DNA from: an uncultured candidate division Zixibacteria bacterium
GTDB taxonomy: Bacteria > Zixibacteria > MSB-5A5 > SM1-73
Assembly (NCBI GenBank): GCA_903908285.1
Contig: CAIVRH010000048.1
Coordinates: 271,677-335,676, forward strand
Reading direction: 5' to 3'
Length of the DNA: 64,000 nt
A program made the translations under genes and the position numbers. Of this stretch, positions 16,335-24,822 are shown piece by piece. Numbering within the stretch: the first letter of the stretch is position 1; the number at the start of each line of letters is the position of its first letter. The notes below the pieces were generated by a model. It saw only the letters and a list, made by a program, of their open reading frames with translations. It was not told the origin of the DNA and did no database searches.

Positions 16335-17921
16335 ATGAAAACTAACTCAACATCAGCACCGATCCCAACTCAGCAGGTGAAACATGAGCTGAGAAGAGAC
16401 GTCACGGTATGGGGTTCATTTATGTGGGGCTATGCGGATGTGGGTGCAGACATCTATGTGGCATTGGGTCTGGTGATGGCTTATGCCCAGGGCGCTGCCA
16501 GCCTGGTTTTTGCCATCGCCGGCAGTATCTACATTATGATCGGGTTTGCTTATACCGAGCTTTCTTCTGCCTATCCGGTCGCCGGAGGCGGACCATACTT
16601 CACTTTGAGGGGTCTTGGGGATTTCTGGGGTTTTGTTGGTGGATCGGCTTTGCTTTTGGATTATACCATCGATATAGCCCTTTTTGCCGTCGGCTCGGCG
16701 GGTTACATAAACTTTTTCATGCCCTATGTCATCGGTCGGACACCGGAGAGTTTTGTCATTAGTATAGGTCCGCTGCATGGCATCAATCCGATTTGGTGCC
16801 TGGAAAGCCTCATCATTATAGGAATTCTGATCATGGTAAACATAAGGGGCATCAAGGAATCCTCCGTCTTGAATTCCTTTTTGGGCGCGGTCGATCTGAT
16901 GGCCGAAAGCAGCGTGATTATTTTTGGATTTCTGTTTGCCTGGAAGCCGGAGATGTTGGCCAGCCAATGGAAAACCCAGTTTCCGTCGATGCATAACTTC
17001 ATGTATGGCTCGTCATTGGCCATTATCTCATTCGTCGGGTTGGAATCCATCTCGCAGGCAGCCCAGGAAACTAAAAGACCTGCCAGTATAATACCGCGTA
17101 CTTCACTGACCTTGATATTTACCGTTTTCATCTTTGCCGTCTCCTTTTCGACTTTGGGATTAGGTGTTTTACCCTGGCAAAACTTCGCCGCTCGGATGGG
17201 GGATCCGGTTGCTATGTTGGCGCACACCATTCCTTATATCGGATTGATAGCGGGTCCTTTGGCTGCAATCCTGGGCGCCACGATTCTATTCATTTCCTCC
17301 AACAGCGGGGTGATGAGTGCTTCGCGGTTGACTTTTTCCTTGAGCCAGTTTGGAATTATCAGCCCTTGGTTCCACGCGGTCCACCCGAAGTATCATACCC
17401 CGGTTCGTACCATTGTCATTTTCTCCATGATCGGCGTGATTCAGACCATCCTGTCGTTTCTTACACCTTCGGCCATGGATACCCTGGGTAACATGTACGC
17501 CTTCGGTGCCTCCCTGGGGTACATTCTGGTTTTCATCGCCTTGATCAAATTGAGATTTTCCGATCCCTATACCCCCCGTCCCTACAAGGTGCCTCTCAAC
17601 GTAAACATCAAGTACAAGGGAAGAAAAACCAGTTTTCCGATTCTGGGGGTAATAGGAATGTTGGGAGTAGGTACGATTCTGTTTGAAGTAGTCTTGACTC
17701 ATACTATCGGAAGAATCGCCGGTCCCTCCTGGATCATTCTGTGTTTCATGTACTATGTCTGGTACAGAAAGAGGGATGGTTATCCGGTATTCGGAAGCAT
17801 AAAACACGACTGGGAAGCCGAGCAGATCGAAGTGTTGACCTCGGCGGAGGAATACGATCTTTTGGAGCAATACAAGTTGGCTCTGGCAGAAAGAGACAAG
17901 AAAAGGAAAGAGATAAAATGA
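16335..17921 (+). CDS. APC-superfamily permease, probable c-di-AMP-controlled K+ importer
   Basis: 528 residues with about 12 hydrophobic helices. TM1 has the broken-helix form of the amino acid-polyamine-organocation superfamily (FMWGYADVGADIYVALGLVM), and there is a VAGGGPYF stretch before TM3. The C-terminal ~60 residues are cytosolic and charged. In Bacillus the riboswitch-controlled ydaO gene is KimA, an APC-superfamily potassium importer; the shared riboswitch plus the downstream UspA and RCK genes favour potassium over amino acids as substrate, but this is inference. ATG 16335 lacks a Shine-Dalgarno sequence because it abuts the riboswitch terminator. The stop overlaps the next start (ATGA). 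Confidence 0.82.
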   Translation: MKTNSTSAPIPTQQVKHELRRDVTVWGSFMWGYADVGADIYVALGLVMAYAQGAASLVFAIAGSIYIMIGFAYTELSSAYPVAGGGPYFTLRGLGDFWGFVGGSALLLDYTIDIALFAVGSAGYINFFMPYVIGRTPESFVISIGPLHGINPIWCLESLIIIGILIMVNIRGIKESSVLNSFLGAVDLMAESSVIIFGFLFAWKPEMLASQWKTQFPSMHNFMYGSSLAIISFVGLESISQAAQETKRPASIIPRTSLTLIFTVFIFAVSFSTLGLGVLPWQNFAARMGDPVAMLAHTIPYIGLIAGPLAAILGATILFISSNSGVMSASRLTFSLSQFGIISPWFHAVHPKYHTPVRTIVIFSMIGVIQTILSFLTPSAMDTLGNMYAFGASLGYILVFIALIKLRFSDPYTPRPYKVPLNVNIKYKGRKTSFPILGVIGMLGVGTILFEVVLTHTIGRIAGPSWIILCFMYYVWYRKRDGYPVFGSIKHDWEAEQIEVLTSAEEYDLLEQYKLALAERDKKRKEIK

Positions 17922-18160
17922 GAAAAGTAAAGTACCAGCCGCCCGGTGCCGATTACAAAATTTCCATCAAGGACTATTACCAGATTCTGTCCAGTGCTTT
18001 GTTCCTGATCATAGGTACAACGATTTTGGTTCGTTCGCTCCAAAACAGCATCGTGGTGATGGCGCTGTTGATGGGTGGTGGATTTCTGGCACTCGGTGCC
18101 TATCGGCTAAGGTTTGTGGTAAAATATTTCAGGGAGAGACGAAAATGCAGCCCCAGGTAA
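17918..18160 (+). CDS. 80-residue two-helix membrane protein
   Basis: The start codon overlaps the permease stop (ATGA at 17918-17921), with AAAGGAAAGAG upstream. Two TM segments are visible (YYQILSSALFLIIGTTILV and SIVVMALLMGGGFLALGAYR), with a basic C-terminus (RFVVKYFRERRK). It overlaps the UspA gene by 16 bases. Tight translational coupling on both sides suggests a subunit or accessory factor of the transporter. No family was recognised. Confidence 0.75.
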   Translation: MRKVKYQPPGADYKISIKDYYQILSSALFLIIGTTILVRSLQNSIVVMALLMGGGFLALGAYRLRFVVKYFRERRKCSPR

Positions 18161-18702
18161 CCCTTCTCGGAGCGATTATTGCTATCGTGTTTGCCACGTC
18201 GATTGGGGGATTGTTATGGTGGATGCTCCATCCTCCCGCACAAATTCAGCCGGCAGTAGCCAAAGCCAGGCATGCGGTAGGAGCTTTCAAGCGCATCCTG
18301 GTGCCAACCTTAGGTGTGGCTTATTCGGAGAAAGCCATAGAACTGGCTTGTCGTTTGGGCACCGAGCAAAAAGCCGAGATAGTATTGACCTATGTCCTGG
18401 AAATCCCCAGAACCCTGCCTTTGGATGCATCCATACCGGAAGGGGAAGCTCAGGGAAATGAAGCTTTGGAAAGAGGAAAAGCCGTTGTGGAATTACATGA
18501 TTTGATCCCCATCCTTCGCCTGGAGAGAGCCAGGGAGGCAGGAGAGGGAATCGTCAAAGTGGCTAAAGAAAATGAAGTGGATGTTATCGTTCTGGGGATA
18601 CGCCCCTCCTGGCACGGAGGCCAGAATATCTGGGGTCAGACCACGGATATTCTTTTGAAGAAAGCCCCTTGCGAGGTGATAATTGACAAACTACCCGGAT
18701 GA
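18145..18702 (+). CDS. membrane-anchored universal stress protein (UspA domain)
   Basis: 185 residues with GGGAGAGA upstream of the ATG. One N-terminal TM helix (LLGAIIAIVFATSIGGLLWW) is followed by a cytosolic UspA domain from about residue 48 (FKRILVPTLGVAYSEKAIEL) to VIVLGIRPSW...IWGQTTDILLKKAPCEVII. The usual nucleotide motif Gx2Gx9G(S/T) is only partly kept. UspA domains bind ATP or AMP, and some bind c-di-AMP; in transporters they act as cytosolic regulatory domains. Here the domain is encoded as a separate anchored protein in the transporter operon. Confidence 0.8.
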   Translation: MQPQVTLLGAIIAIVFATSIGGLLWWMLHPPAQIQPAVAKARHAVGAFKRILVPTLGVAYSEKAIELACRLGTEQKAEIVLTYVLEIPRTLPLDASIPEGEAQGNEALERGKAVVELHDLIPILRLERAREAGEGIVKVAKENEVDVIVLGIRPSWHGGQNIWGQTTDILLKKAPCEVIIDKLPG

Positions 18703-18773
18703 ACCCACCTTGCTTGAAACGATAGAATGTAGGAAAATCTTCTTATCTGTTGTTAAATTTTAGGAGAATATTT

Positions 18774-19193
18774 ATGTCATCAGGTTCCATCGGAAAAGTT
18801 GTTATACTAGGTTGCAGCAAAGTAGGGGCTATGCTCGCCACCTGGTTGTCTCAGGAGGGGAGCGATGTGGTGGTGATTGATTCACAGGACAGTTCCTTTG
18901 CCCGTTTACCCAAGGGAGGTCAGATCAAAAGAATTATCGGTATTGGTCTGGAATATGACACGTTGAAGCGGGCGGGATTAGAAAGTGCCGACGTATTCCT
19001 GGCCCTGACCAATAGCGATAACATCAATATCGCTGCGGCCGAATTGGCCCAGCATAAATTCAAAGTGCCCAAAGTCGCGTGTCGGGTTTACGGTCCCCAA
19101 AGGGCCAAGGCATTCGAGGAATTGGGATTGAACATCATCTGTCCCACCGTCATGGTGGCAGAGAAATTCCAGGAATTTTTGAAGACAAAATAG
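18774..19193 (+). CDS. TrkA-N (RCK_N) protein, NAD-binding K+ transport regulator
   Basis: Start ATG 18774 follows TAGGAG at 18761-18766; 139 residues. It is a single Rossmann domain: VVILGCSKVGAMLA (dinucleotide-binding loop), VVVIDSQDSSFARL with acidic D at the end of strand 2, then GIGLEYDTLKRAGLESADVF and LTNSDNINI, all typical of TrkA-N/RCK_N. No RCK_C domain is present. It probably pairs with the two-domain RCK protein encoded next, or with the permease, to gate potassium uptake. It sits 71 bases after the UspA gene. Confidence 0.85.
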   Translation: MSSGSIGKVVILGCSKVGAMLATWLSQEGSDVVVIDSQDSSFARLPKGGQIKRIIGIGLEYDTLKRAGLESADVFLALTNSDNINIAAAELAQHKFKVPKVACRVYGPQRAKAFEELGLNIICPTVMVAEKFQEFLKTK

Positions 19194-19318
19194 TACAGGT
19201 CATAAGCGATTGGTTTACGATGACCGGGACAAAGAACTTCGCGCGGAGTCTGTGAAACGATACACGAATTTCTTAACCGGATGGACCAAATTGGAATGAA
19301 AAACGAATGAGGTAATTT

Positions 19319-19981
19319 ATGTATATCATTATCGTAGGCGGCGGTGATTTGGGTCTTTCTTTGGCGAAATTTCTCCTAGAGGAAAAACATGAGCTGGTCG
19401 TAGTGGAAAAAGACCCGGCCCGTTTTGCCAGACTTTCGGAGGAATTGGGGGAAGCGGTGATATTTGGTGACGGGGCAGAGCTGGGAACTCTGCTGGATAT
19501 GGGGGCTAACCGCGCCGACGTTTTGGTGGCAGTTACCGGCACGGATCAGGATAATCTGGTTATCTGTCAGCTGGCCAAGTTGATCTATCTGATTCCCCGC
19601 ACCATTGCCAAGATCAATGATCCGAAGAATGAGGAGCTTTTTTCCTCCCTGGGGGTGGATGCCACAGTTTCCGGCACCAAGCTTATCGCCTCTTTGATTG
19701 AGGAAAAGATCGATGCGGGAATGACCATCCCGATTTTAGCATTCAAAGAGGGGGGGGTGGAAATCTTCAAAAGCGAGCTTTCCCAGGATTCGTCACTGGT
19801 TAACCGAAAAATATCCAAATTGAAACTCCCGGATGAGTGCAATATTATAGCAGTCCTGAGGGGGAATCAGGTGATAATACCCAGGGGTGATACTGTTTTC
19901 CGGGAGGGTGACGAAATTTTCGTTTTGATAAGAAAGGAAAAAAAGGAAGCTTTCAAACGACTGTTTTTAGAAGCCGTGTAA
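19319..19981 (+). CDS. TrkA protein with RCK_N and RCK_C domains
   Basis: 220 residues with GAGGT upstream. RCK_N (1-135): IIIVGGGDLGLSLAKFLLEE, VVVEKDPARF, FGDGAELGTLLDMGANRADV, AVTGTDQDNLV. RCK_C (about 140-220): SSLVNRKISKLKLPDECNII, VLRGNQVIIPRGDTVFREGD, EIFVLI. In KtrA and related proteins the RCK_C domain binds c-di-AMP and shuts down potassium uptake, so this protein may provide a second, post-translational c-di-AMP input to the same operon that the riboswitch controls. That link is inferred from the family. Confidence 0.87.
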   Translation: MYIIIVGGGDLGLSLAKFLLEEKHELVVVEKDPARFARLSEELGEAVIFGDGAELGTLLDMGANRADVLVAVTGTDQDNLVICQLAKLIYLIPRTIAKINDPKNEELFSSLGVDATVSGTKLIASLIEEKIDAGMTIPILAFKEGGVEIFKSELSQDSSLVNRKISKLKLPDECNIIAVLRGNQVIIPRGDTVFREGDEIFVLIRKEKKEAFKRLFLEAV

Positions 19982-20080
19982 AACAATAGTTTGAAGGTTA
20001 ATCCGCCCCCTGGATGGTTACCTATCTTTCTGTAAGCAGTTCTGCGGATATGCTTGAACCTGCAGGATTTAAAACCAGTT

Positions 20081-21421
20081 TCACCCCTGGAATACAATCT
20101 TTCCATTGTGCAAAACTAAATGAGCAGTTTTCATATTCTGAATATCTTCAAGGGGATTTCTATTTAAGATCAAAATGCTTGCCTTTTTGTTCGGCGAAAT
20201 AGACCCAAACTGATCAGCGATTCCCAACCATTGAGCTGGATATATGGTTGCGCCTTTAATAATCTCCGGCTCAGAAAGACCGTTCTCTTTCAATAGTTTC
20301 ATTTCATTAAAAGTAAATCTGGGATTCCAGCCGTCTTGTCCTACAAGAATCTTTATGTCTTGTTTCATAACCTCTTTTGCAATAAGACAACTTATTTCAT
20401 ACATAATTTCGAAGCGTTTTTTAAACTTATCCAGTTCGTCTTCGCGGTATACTTCAGGGTGCTCCGCATAATGCTTAAAAACGTGCAACGTTGGACAGAA
20501 ATAAACACTACGGTTGGCCATCTTATCTATAAGCTGTTTCAGTTTTGTCATTGAAATGGACTCTCTGCCTATTGAAAACATTTTATCAATGAAAGCTTCT
20601 TTAGTTACTGGATCAGCCTCTAACAGACTATCATGCTCTGATTTCAAATCATCCTGTAAAATAACATACCAGGGAGATTTTCCATGCTCAAAACATCTGA
20701 TGCCCAAATCAATGCCCCTATCCATTGGAACTGAATGAAAAAAAGTCGGACCCGGGTCATGTGTAACCGGAAGGTTGCGTTCTTTAGCTTCATCCAGCAA
20801 ATACTTGAAAACATCAATATCAAACTTCCCAAACGTTTTAACCAGACTCGCCCCTTCATTTGATATTTGCTCAATGATGTTTTTTGCATCTTGTTTGGAA
20901 TTGACCGCAACTGTAAATCCGGGCCAGCGCTTATTATTTCCTTCGCCTGTTAACGGACTTTTCTCCAGCATGGGTCCGGCATAGAACAAATCAGGTCCCA
21001 CATACTCTCCCTGCGATACTTCATCTTTCAAAGTCTTAAGAGTCTTGACCGGACCACCGCAATCCCGTATCTGGGTGATGCCCTCCCTCGCGAACTCTTT
21101 CAGCACTTCTTTTTCTAATTCCAATTCTTGACCGTTATTCTCAATACCGCATTCTTTTAGTATTTCTCTCTTTACTTCGTCCGGCTGATTAATCAATATT
21201 GTTAAGTGAGCGTGACATTCAAAAAGTCCGGGAAGAGCAAATTTCTGCGAGCAATCAATCTCCATCGGGCTTTCTTCTCCCACATGACTATCTTTGCCCA
21301 CCTCCTTGATAAGGTCATCTTCAATCAGGATATCTTGGTTGCTTCTGAAGATACCCTTATCTACATCAAAGATATTAACATTCTTCAATAAGATTTGCTT
21401 TTTGCTATCCCTTACCGCCAT
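20081..21421 (-). CDS. amidohydrolase, imidazolonepropionase-like (tandem paralogue A)
   Basis: 446 residues; the ATG at 21421 is preferred because GGAGGG lies just upstream within the longer frame. Metal-site residues of the amidohydrolase superfamily are visible: H70-x-H72 (FECHAHL), K195 (SLVKTFGK, possible carbamylated lysine), H221 (PVTHDPG), H246 (CFEHGKSPW) and D363 (VGQDGW). The C-terminal beta-sandwich strand ILILNRNPLEDI...LVLHNGKIVFQG is typical. There is no signal peptide. It is the last of three tandem copies on this strand, separated by about 90 bases each. Substrate unknown; related enzymes act on cyclic amides or Xaa-Pro peptides. Confidence 0.85.
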   Translation of the reverse strand: MAVRDSKKQILLKNVNIFDVDKGIFRSNQDILIEDDLIKEVGKDSHVGEESPMEIDCSQKFALPGLFECHAHLTILINQPDEVKREILKECGIENNGQELELEKEVLKEFAREGITQIRDCGGPVKTLKTLKDEVSQGEYVGPDLFYAGPMLEKSPLTGEGNNKRWPGFTVAVNSKQDAKNIIEQISNEGASLVKTFGKFDIDVFKYLLDEAKERNLPVTHDPGPTFFHSVPMDRGIDLGIRCFEHGKSPWYVILQDDLKSEHDSLLEADPVTKEAFIDKMFSIGRESISMTKLKQLIDKMANRSVYFCPTLHVFKHYAEHPEVYREDELDKFKKRFEIMYEISCLIAKEVMKQDIKILVGQDGWNPRFTFNEMKLLKENGLSEPEIIKGATIYPAQWLGIADQFGSISPNKKASILILNRNPLEDIQNMKTAHLVLHNGKIVFQG

Positions 21422-21511
21422 TTTTCCCTCCATTCTCATAATGCATTCGCATCAGCATTAAAGTAAAGCAGTCATAAGGACATACTTGACCTACAAAACT
21501 TATTTCAAACT

Positions 21512-22795
21512 CTATTCTTGAAACACAATCTTTCCATTTTGCAAAACCAAATGGGCAGTTTTCATATTCTGAATACCTTCAAGGGGATTCTTATTTAAGA
21601 TCAAGATGCTTGCTTTTTTGTTCGGTGAAATAGACCCTAACTGATCCGCGATTCCCAGCCATTGAGCTGGATATATGGTTGCGCCCTTAATAATCTCCAA
21701 CTCAGAGAGACCGTTCTCTTTCAATAATTCCATTTCATTAAAAGTGAATTCAGGCATAACTCCATCCTGCCCAACGAGGATCTTTACATTTTGTTTTATC
21801 ATCTCTCTTGTAAATAAAATGTTGATCTCATCTAGGATTTTAATCTTATTCAGCTCACCCTTATTGGGTTCTTTAGATTTTTGTTCCTGCATCTGCATAC
21901 ACTTAACCACATGCAATGTTGGACAGAAATGAACATCATGGTCAAGCATCTTATCTATCAACTGTCGTAATTTTGTTAGCGAAATGGATTCAATCCCCAA
22001 TGAAAGAATTTTTTCGGTAAAGGTCTGCTTATCTTTTGGATCAGCTTTTATGCTAATCAAATTGTCATGCTCAGCTTTCAAATCGTCCTTTAGTACAACA
22101 GGCCAGGGAGCTTTTCCATGCTCGAAACATCTGATACCGAGATCAATACCCAAATCCATCGGAATCGAGTGAAATAGTTTATCTCCCGGATCAATAGTAA
22201 CCGGAAGGTTGTGTTCCTTGGCTTCAATCAGCAAATACTTAATAACATCCTCATCAAACTTCCCAAAAATTTTAACCAGACTAGATCCCTCATTTGATAT
22301 TTCTTGAATGATGTTTTTTGCATCCTGCTTGGAATTGATTGCAACAGTAATCCCTGGCAGAATTTTATTTTGCTCTTCCCAAGTCAATGGACCCTTTTCA
22401 AGCATTGGGCCAGCATAAAATATAACCGGACCTATAAACTCTCTATTTGAGATGCTATCCTTCATGGACTTGAGTGTCTTAACCGGACCACCAACATCGC
22501 GTACTTGTATAATTCCTTTGACAACGAATTCTTTAAGTATTTGCTTCTTTATTTCATCCGGCTGTAACGTCAACGCAGCTAAATGTGCATGACATTCAAA
22601 AAGACCAGGAATAGCAAACTTCTGCGAGCAATCAATCTCCATCGGGCTTTCTTCTCCCACATGACTATCTTTGCCCATCTCCTTGATAAGGTTATCTTCA
22701 ATCAGGATATCTTGGTTGTTTCTGAAGATACCCTTATCTACATCAAGGATATTAACATTCTTCAATAGGATTTGCTTTTTACTATCCGTTTCCAT
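21512..22795 (-). CDS. amidohydrolase, tandem paralogue B, one metal ligand replaced
   Basis: 427 residues from ATG 22795 (GGAGG upstream). It is closely similar to copies A and C along its whole length and keeps FECHAHL, SLVKIFGK, CFEHGKAPW and VGQDG. At the position of H221 of copy A, however, it reads PVTIDPG: the codon at 22195-22193 is ATT instead of CAT. The region after it is also changed (DKLFHSIP). Loss of this histidine would remove a predicted metal ligand, so this copy may be inactive or altered. It lacks about 20 residues of copy A around residue 95. Confidence 0.83.
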   Translation of the reverse strand: METDSKKQILLKNVNILDVDKGIFRNNQDILIEDNLIKEMGKDSHVGEESPMEIDCSQKFAIPGLFECHAHLAALTLQPDEIKKQILKEFVVKGIIQVRDVGGPVKTLKSMKDSISNREFIGPVIFYAGPMLEKGPLTWEEQNKILPGITVAINSKQDAKNIIQEISNEGSSLVKIFGKFDEDVIKYLLIEAKEHNLPVTIDPGDKLFHSIPMDLGIDLGIRCFEHGKAPWPVVLKDDLKAEHDNLISIKADPKDKQTFTEKILSLGIESISLTKLRQLIDKMLDHDVHFCPTLHVVKCMQMQEQKSKEPNKGELNKIKILDEINILFTREMIKQNVKILVGQDGVMPEFTFNEMELLKENGLSELEIIKGATIYPAQWLGIADQLGSISPNKKASILILNKNPLEGIQNMKTAHLVLQNGKIVFQE

Positions 22796-22887
22796 TTTTT
22801 TTCCTCCATTCTCGTGCTGCATTCGCTTAAACATAAAAGTCAAAGCGTCCTAAGGACACGCTTGACCTACAAAACTTATTTCAAACT

Positions 22888-24171
22888 CTATTCTTGAAAC
22901 ACAATTTTTCCATTTTGCAAAACCAAATGGGCAGTTTTTATATTCTGAATACCTTCAAGGGGATTCTTATTTAAGATCAAGATGCTTGCCTTTTTGTTCG
23001 GCGAAATAGACCCTAACTGATCAGCGATTCCCAACCATTGAGCTGGATATATGGTTGCCCCTTTGATAATTTCCGATTCCGAAAGTCCTATCTCTTTCAA
23101 TAATTCCATTTCATTAACAGTCCATTCTGGATTATTTCCATCCTGCCCCACCAGAATCTTTACCCTTTGTTTTATTATCTCTTTTGTAAGAAAATGACTT
23201 ACTGTATACAAAACTTCAAAAATCTTTTTAAACTTATCCGGTTCATCTTTGTTATATTCTTCCGGGTGGTTCTCCAAATACTTAAAGGGATACAAGGTTG
23301 GACAAAAATAGACATCCTGGTCCAGCATCTTATCTATCAATTGCCGCAGTTTTGTTGACGAAATAGATTCAACACCTAACGAAAACACTTTTCTCCTGAA
23401 AGCTTCTTTGGTTTCTGGATCAGCTTCCATAAGGCTATCATGCTCCGATTTTAAATCATCCACCAGGACAACAGGCCAGGGAGATTTCCCATGCTCAAAA
23501 CATCTGATGCCTAAATCAATGCCCCTATCCATTGGAACTGAATGAAAAAAAGCCGGACCCGGATCATGTGTAACCGGAAGGTTGTGTTCCGTGGCTTCAG
23601 CCAGCAAATACTTGAAAACATCTATATCAAACTTCCCGAACGTTTTAACCAGACTCGCCCCCTCCTTTGATATTTCTTGAATGATGTTTTTGGCATCTTG
23701 ATTGGAATTGACCGCAACAGTATCTCTCGGTAGAATTTTATTACATTCTTCCCAAGTCAATGGACTTTTCTCCAGCATCGGGCCAGAATAGAATATATCA
23801 GGACCTAAGAATTCTCCGTTTGAAATATCATCTTTCAGACGTTTTAGGGTTTGGACGGGACCGGCCACATCTCGTACCTGGGTGATTCCTCTAACCACGA
23901 ATTCTTTCAATGTCTTCTTTTTAACTTCATCCTCCACTGTTGTTAACCAAGCGAAATGACCGTGGCATTCAAAAAGTCCGGGAAGAGCATATTTTTGCGA
24001 GCAATCCATCTGTATCAGACTCTCATCTACTGCATGGCTAACTTTGCCCACCTCCTTGATAAGATCATCTTCAATCAGGATATCTTGGTTGTTTCTGAAG
24101 ATGCCCTTCTCCACATCAAAGAGATTAACATTCCTCAATAAGATTCGCCTTTTGCTATCCTTTTCCGCCAT
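22888..24171 (-). CDS. amidohydrolase, tandem paralogue C
   Basis: 427 residues from ATG 24171, again with GGAGG just upstream. All predicted metal ligands are present: FECHGHF, SLVKTFGK, PVTHDPGPAF, CFEHGKSPW, VGQDGN. The HxH motif reads HGH rather than HAH. The C-terminus (ILILNKNPLEGI, LVLQNGKIVFQE) is almost identical to copy B, while the central part is closer to copy A, a mosaic that suggests gene conversion. It is first in the tandem array and follows the acetyltransferase gene on the same strand. Confidence 0.85.
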   Translation of the reverse strand: MAEKDSKRRILLRNVNLFDVEKGIFRNNQDILIEDDLIKEVGKVSHAVDESLIQMDCSQKYALPGLFECHGHFAWLTTVEDEVKKKTLKEFVVRGITQVRDVAGPVQTLKRLKDDISNGEFLGPDIFYSGPMLEKSPLTWEECNKILPRDTVAVNSNQDAKNIIQEISKEGASLVKTFGKFDIDVFKYLLAEATEHNLPVTHDPGPAFFHSVPMDRGIDLGIRCFEHGKSPWPVVLVDDLKSEHDSLMEADPETKEAFRRKVFSLGVESISSTKLRQLIDKMLDQDVYFCPTLYPFKYLENHPEEYNKDEPDKFKKIFEVLYTVSHFLTKEIIKQRVKILVGQDGNNPEWTVNEMELLKEIGLSESEIIKGATIYPAQWLGIADQLGSISPNKKASILILNKNPLEGIQNIKTAHLVLQNGKIVFQE

Positions 24172-24255
24172 TTTTTCCTCCATTCTCATGATGCATTCGC
24201 ATTAAAGTCAAGCAGGCCTTAAGACAGGCTTAACCCACCAGACTAACTTACTCCA

Positions 24256-24744
24256 CTATTTACCGAGGAACATCCGGTGCGCAACAACTACAAATCCGTG
24301 CTTCTTCCAAAAAGAATAGCCTATCTGATTTTTTGCAAGCACCATCAACTCAATTCTGCCAATCTGACGTGACTTGAACCATTCGAGTATCTTACCAAGT
24401 ATCTGTTCCCCAATGCCTCTTCTCCGGTACTCACTCTTCACCGCTAGGTCGTATATATACCCGTAATCGACCTCTTTGAACAAAGGATGACGTTTGCATA
24501 TCTGGGAAAGAGAGTAAGCTATAACCTGACCGTCTTCCCTGGCAACTAATACTAAAGCGTTATCCGATTTCATCAAACTCCTCAGCCACTCTTCAAATTT
24601 TGAAGACCCCTCCTCGGTTCTGGCAAAGTACGGATCTTTGTGGAATGAAAATCCATGAACTCCTTCCACACTTCCACCATTCCGGGGACTTCTGAATCGG
24701 TTACCAAAATCATCTCCATATAAGTATCCCTTTTCAGTGATCAT
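24256..24744 (-). CDS. GNAT-family N-acetyltransferase
   Basis: 162 residues. The acetyl-CoA-binding motif A is clear: IYDLAVKSEYRRRGIGEQIL, with RRRGIG as the pyrophosphate loop, followed by IELMVLAKNQIGYSFWKKHG, the typical motif B that ends in a Phe-x-x-x-Gly element. The N-terminal ~40 residues (ITEKGYLYGDDFGNRFRS) are unusual, and the true start may be internal. Substrate cannot be predicted. It lies upstream of, and co-oriented with, the three amidohydrolase genes (84 bases), so a joint transcript is possible. Confidence 0.8.
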   Translation of the reverse strand: MITEKGYLYGDDFGNRFRSPRNGGSVEGVHGFSFHKDPYFARTEEGSSKFEEWLRSLMKSDNALVLVAREDGQVIAYSLSQICKRHPLFKEVDYGYIYDLAVKSEYRRRGIGEQILGKILEWFKSRQIGRIELMVLAKNQIGYSFWKKHGFVVVAHRMFLGK

Positions 24745-24822
24745 ATAAATTTTGGATCAGCCGTCTACTGGAGTGTTTATCAAGTTATTTAAACATACCA
24801 ATCTCCGCAGCTACATCACCGA

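Noticed and set aside
19194..19318. In-frame stretch before the second TrkA gene (VYDDRDKELRAESVKRY...)
   Set aside because: Looks protein-like but is only about 28 codons, has only a TTG to start from and no family; left as spacer.
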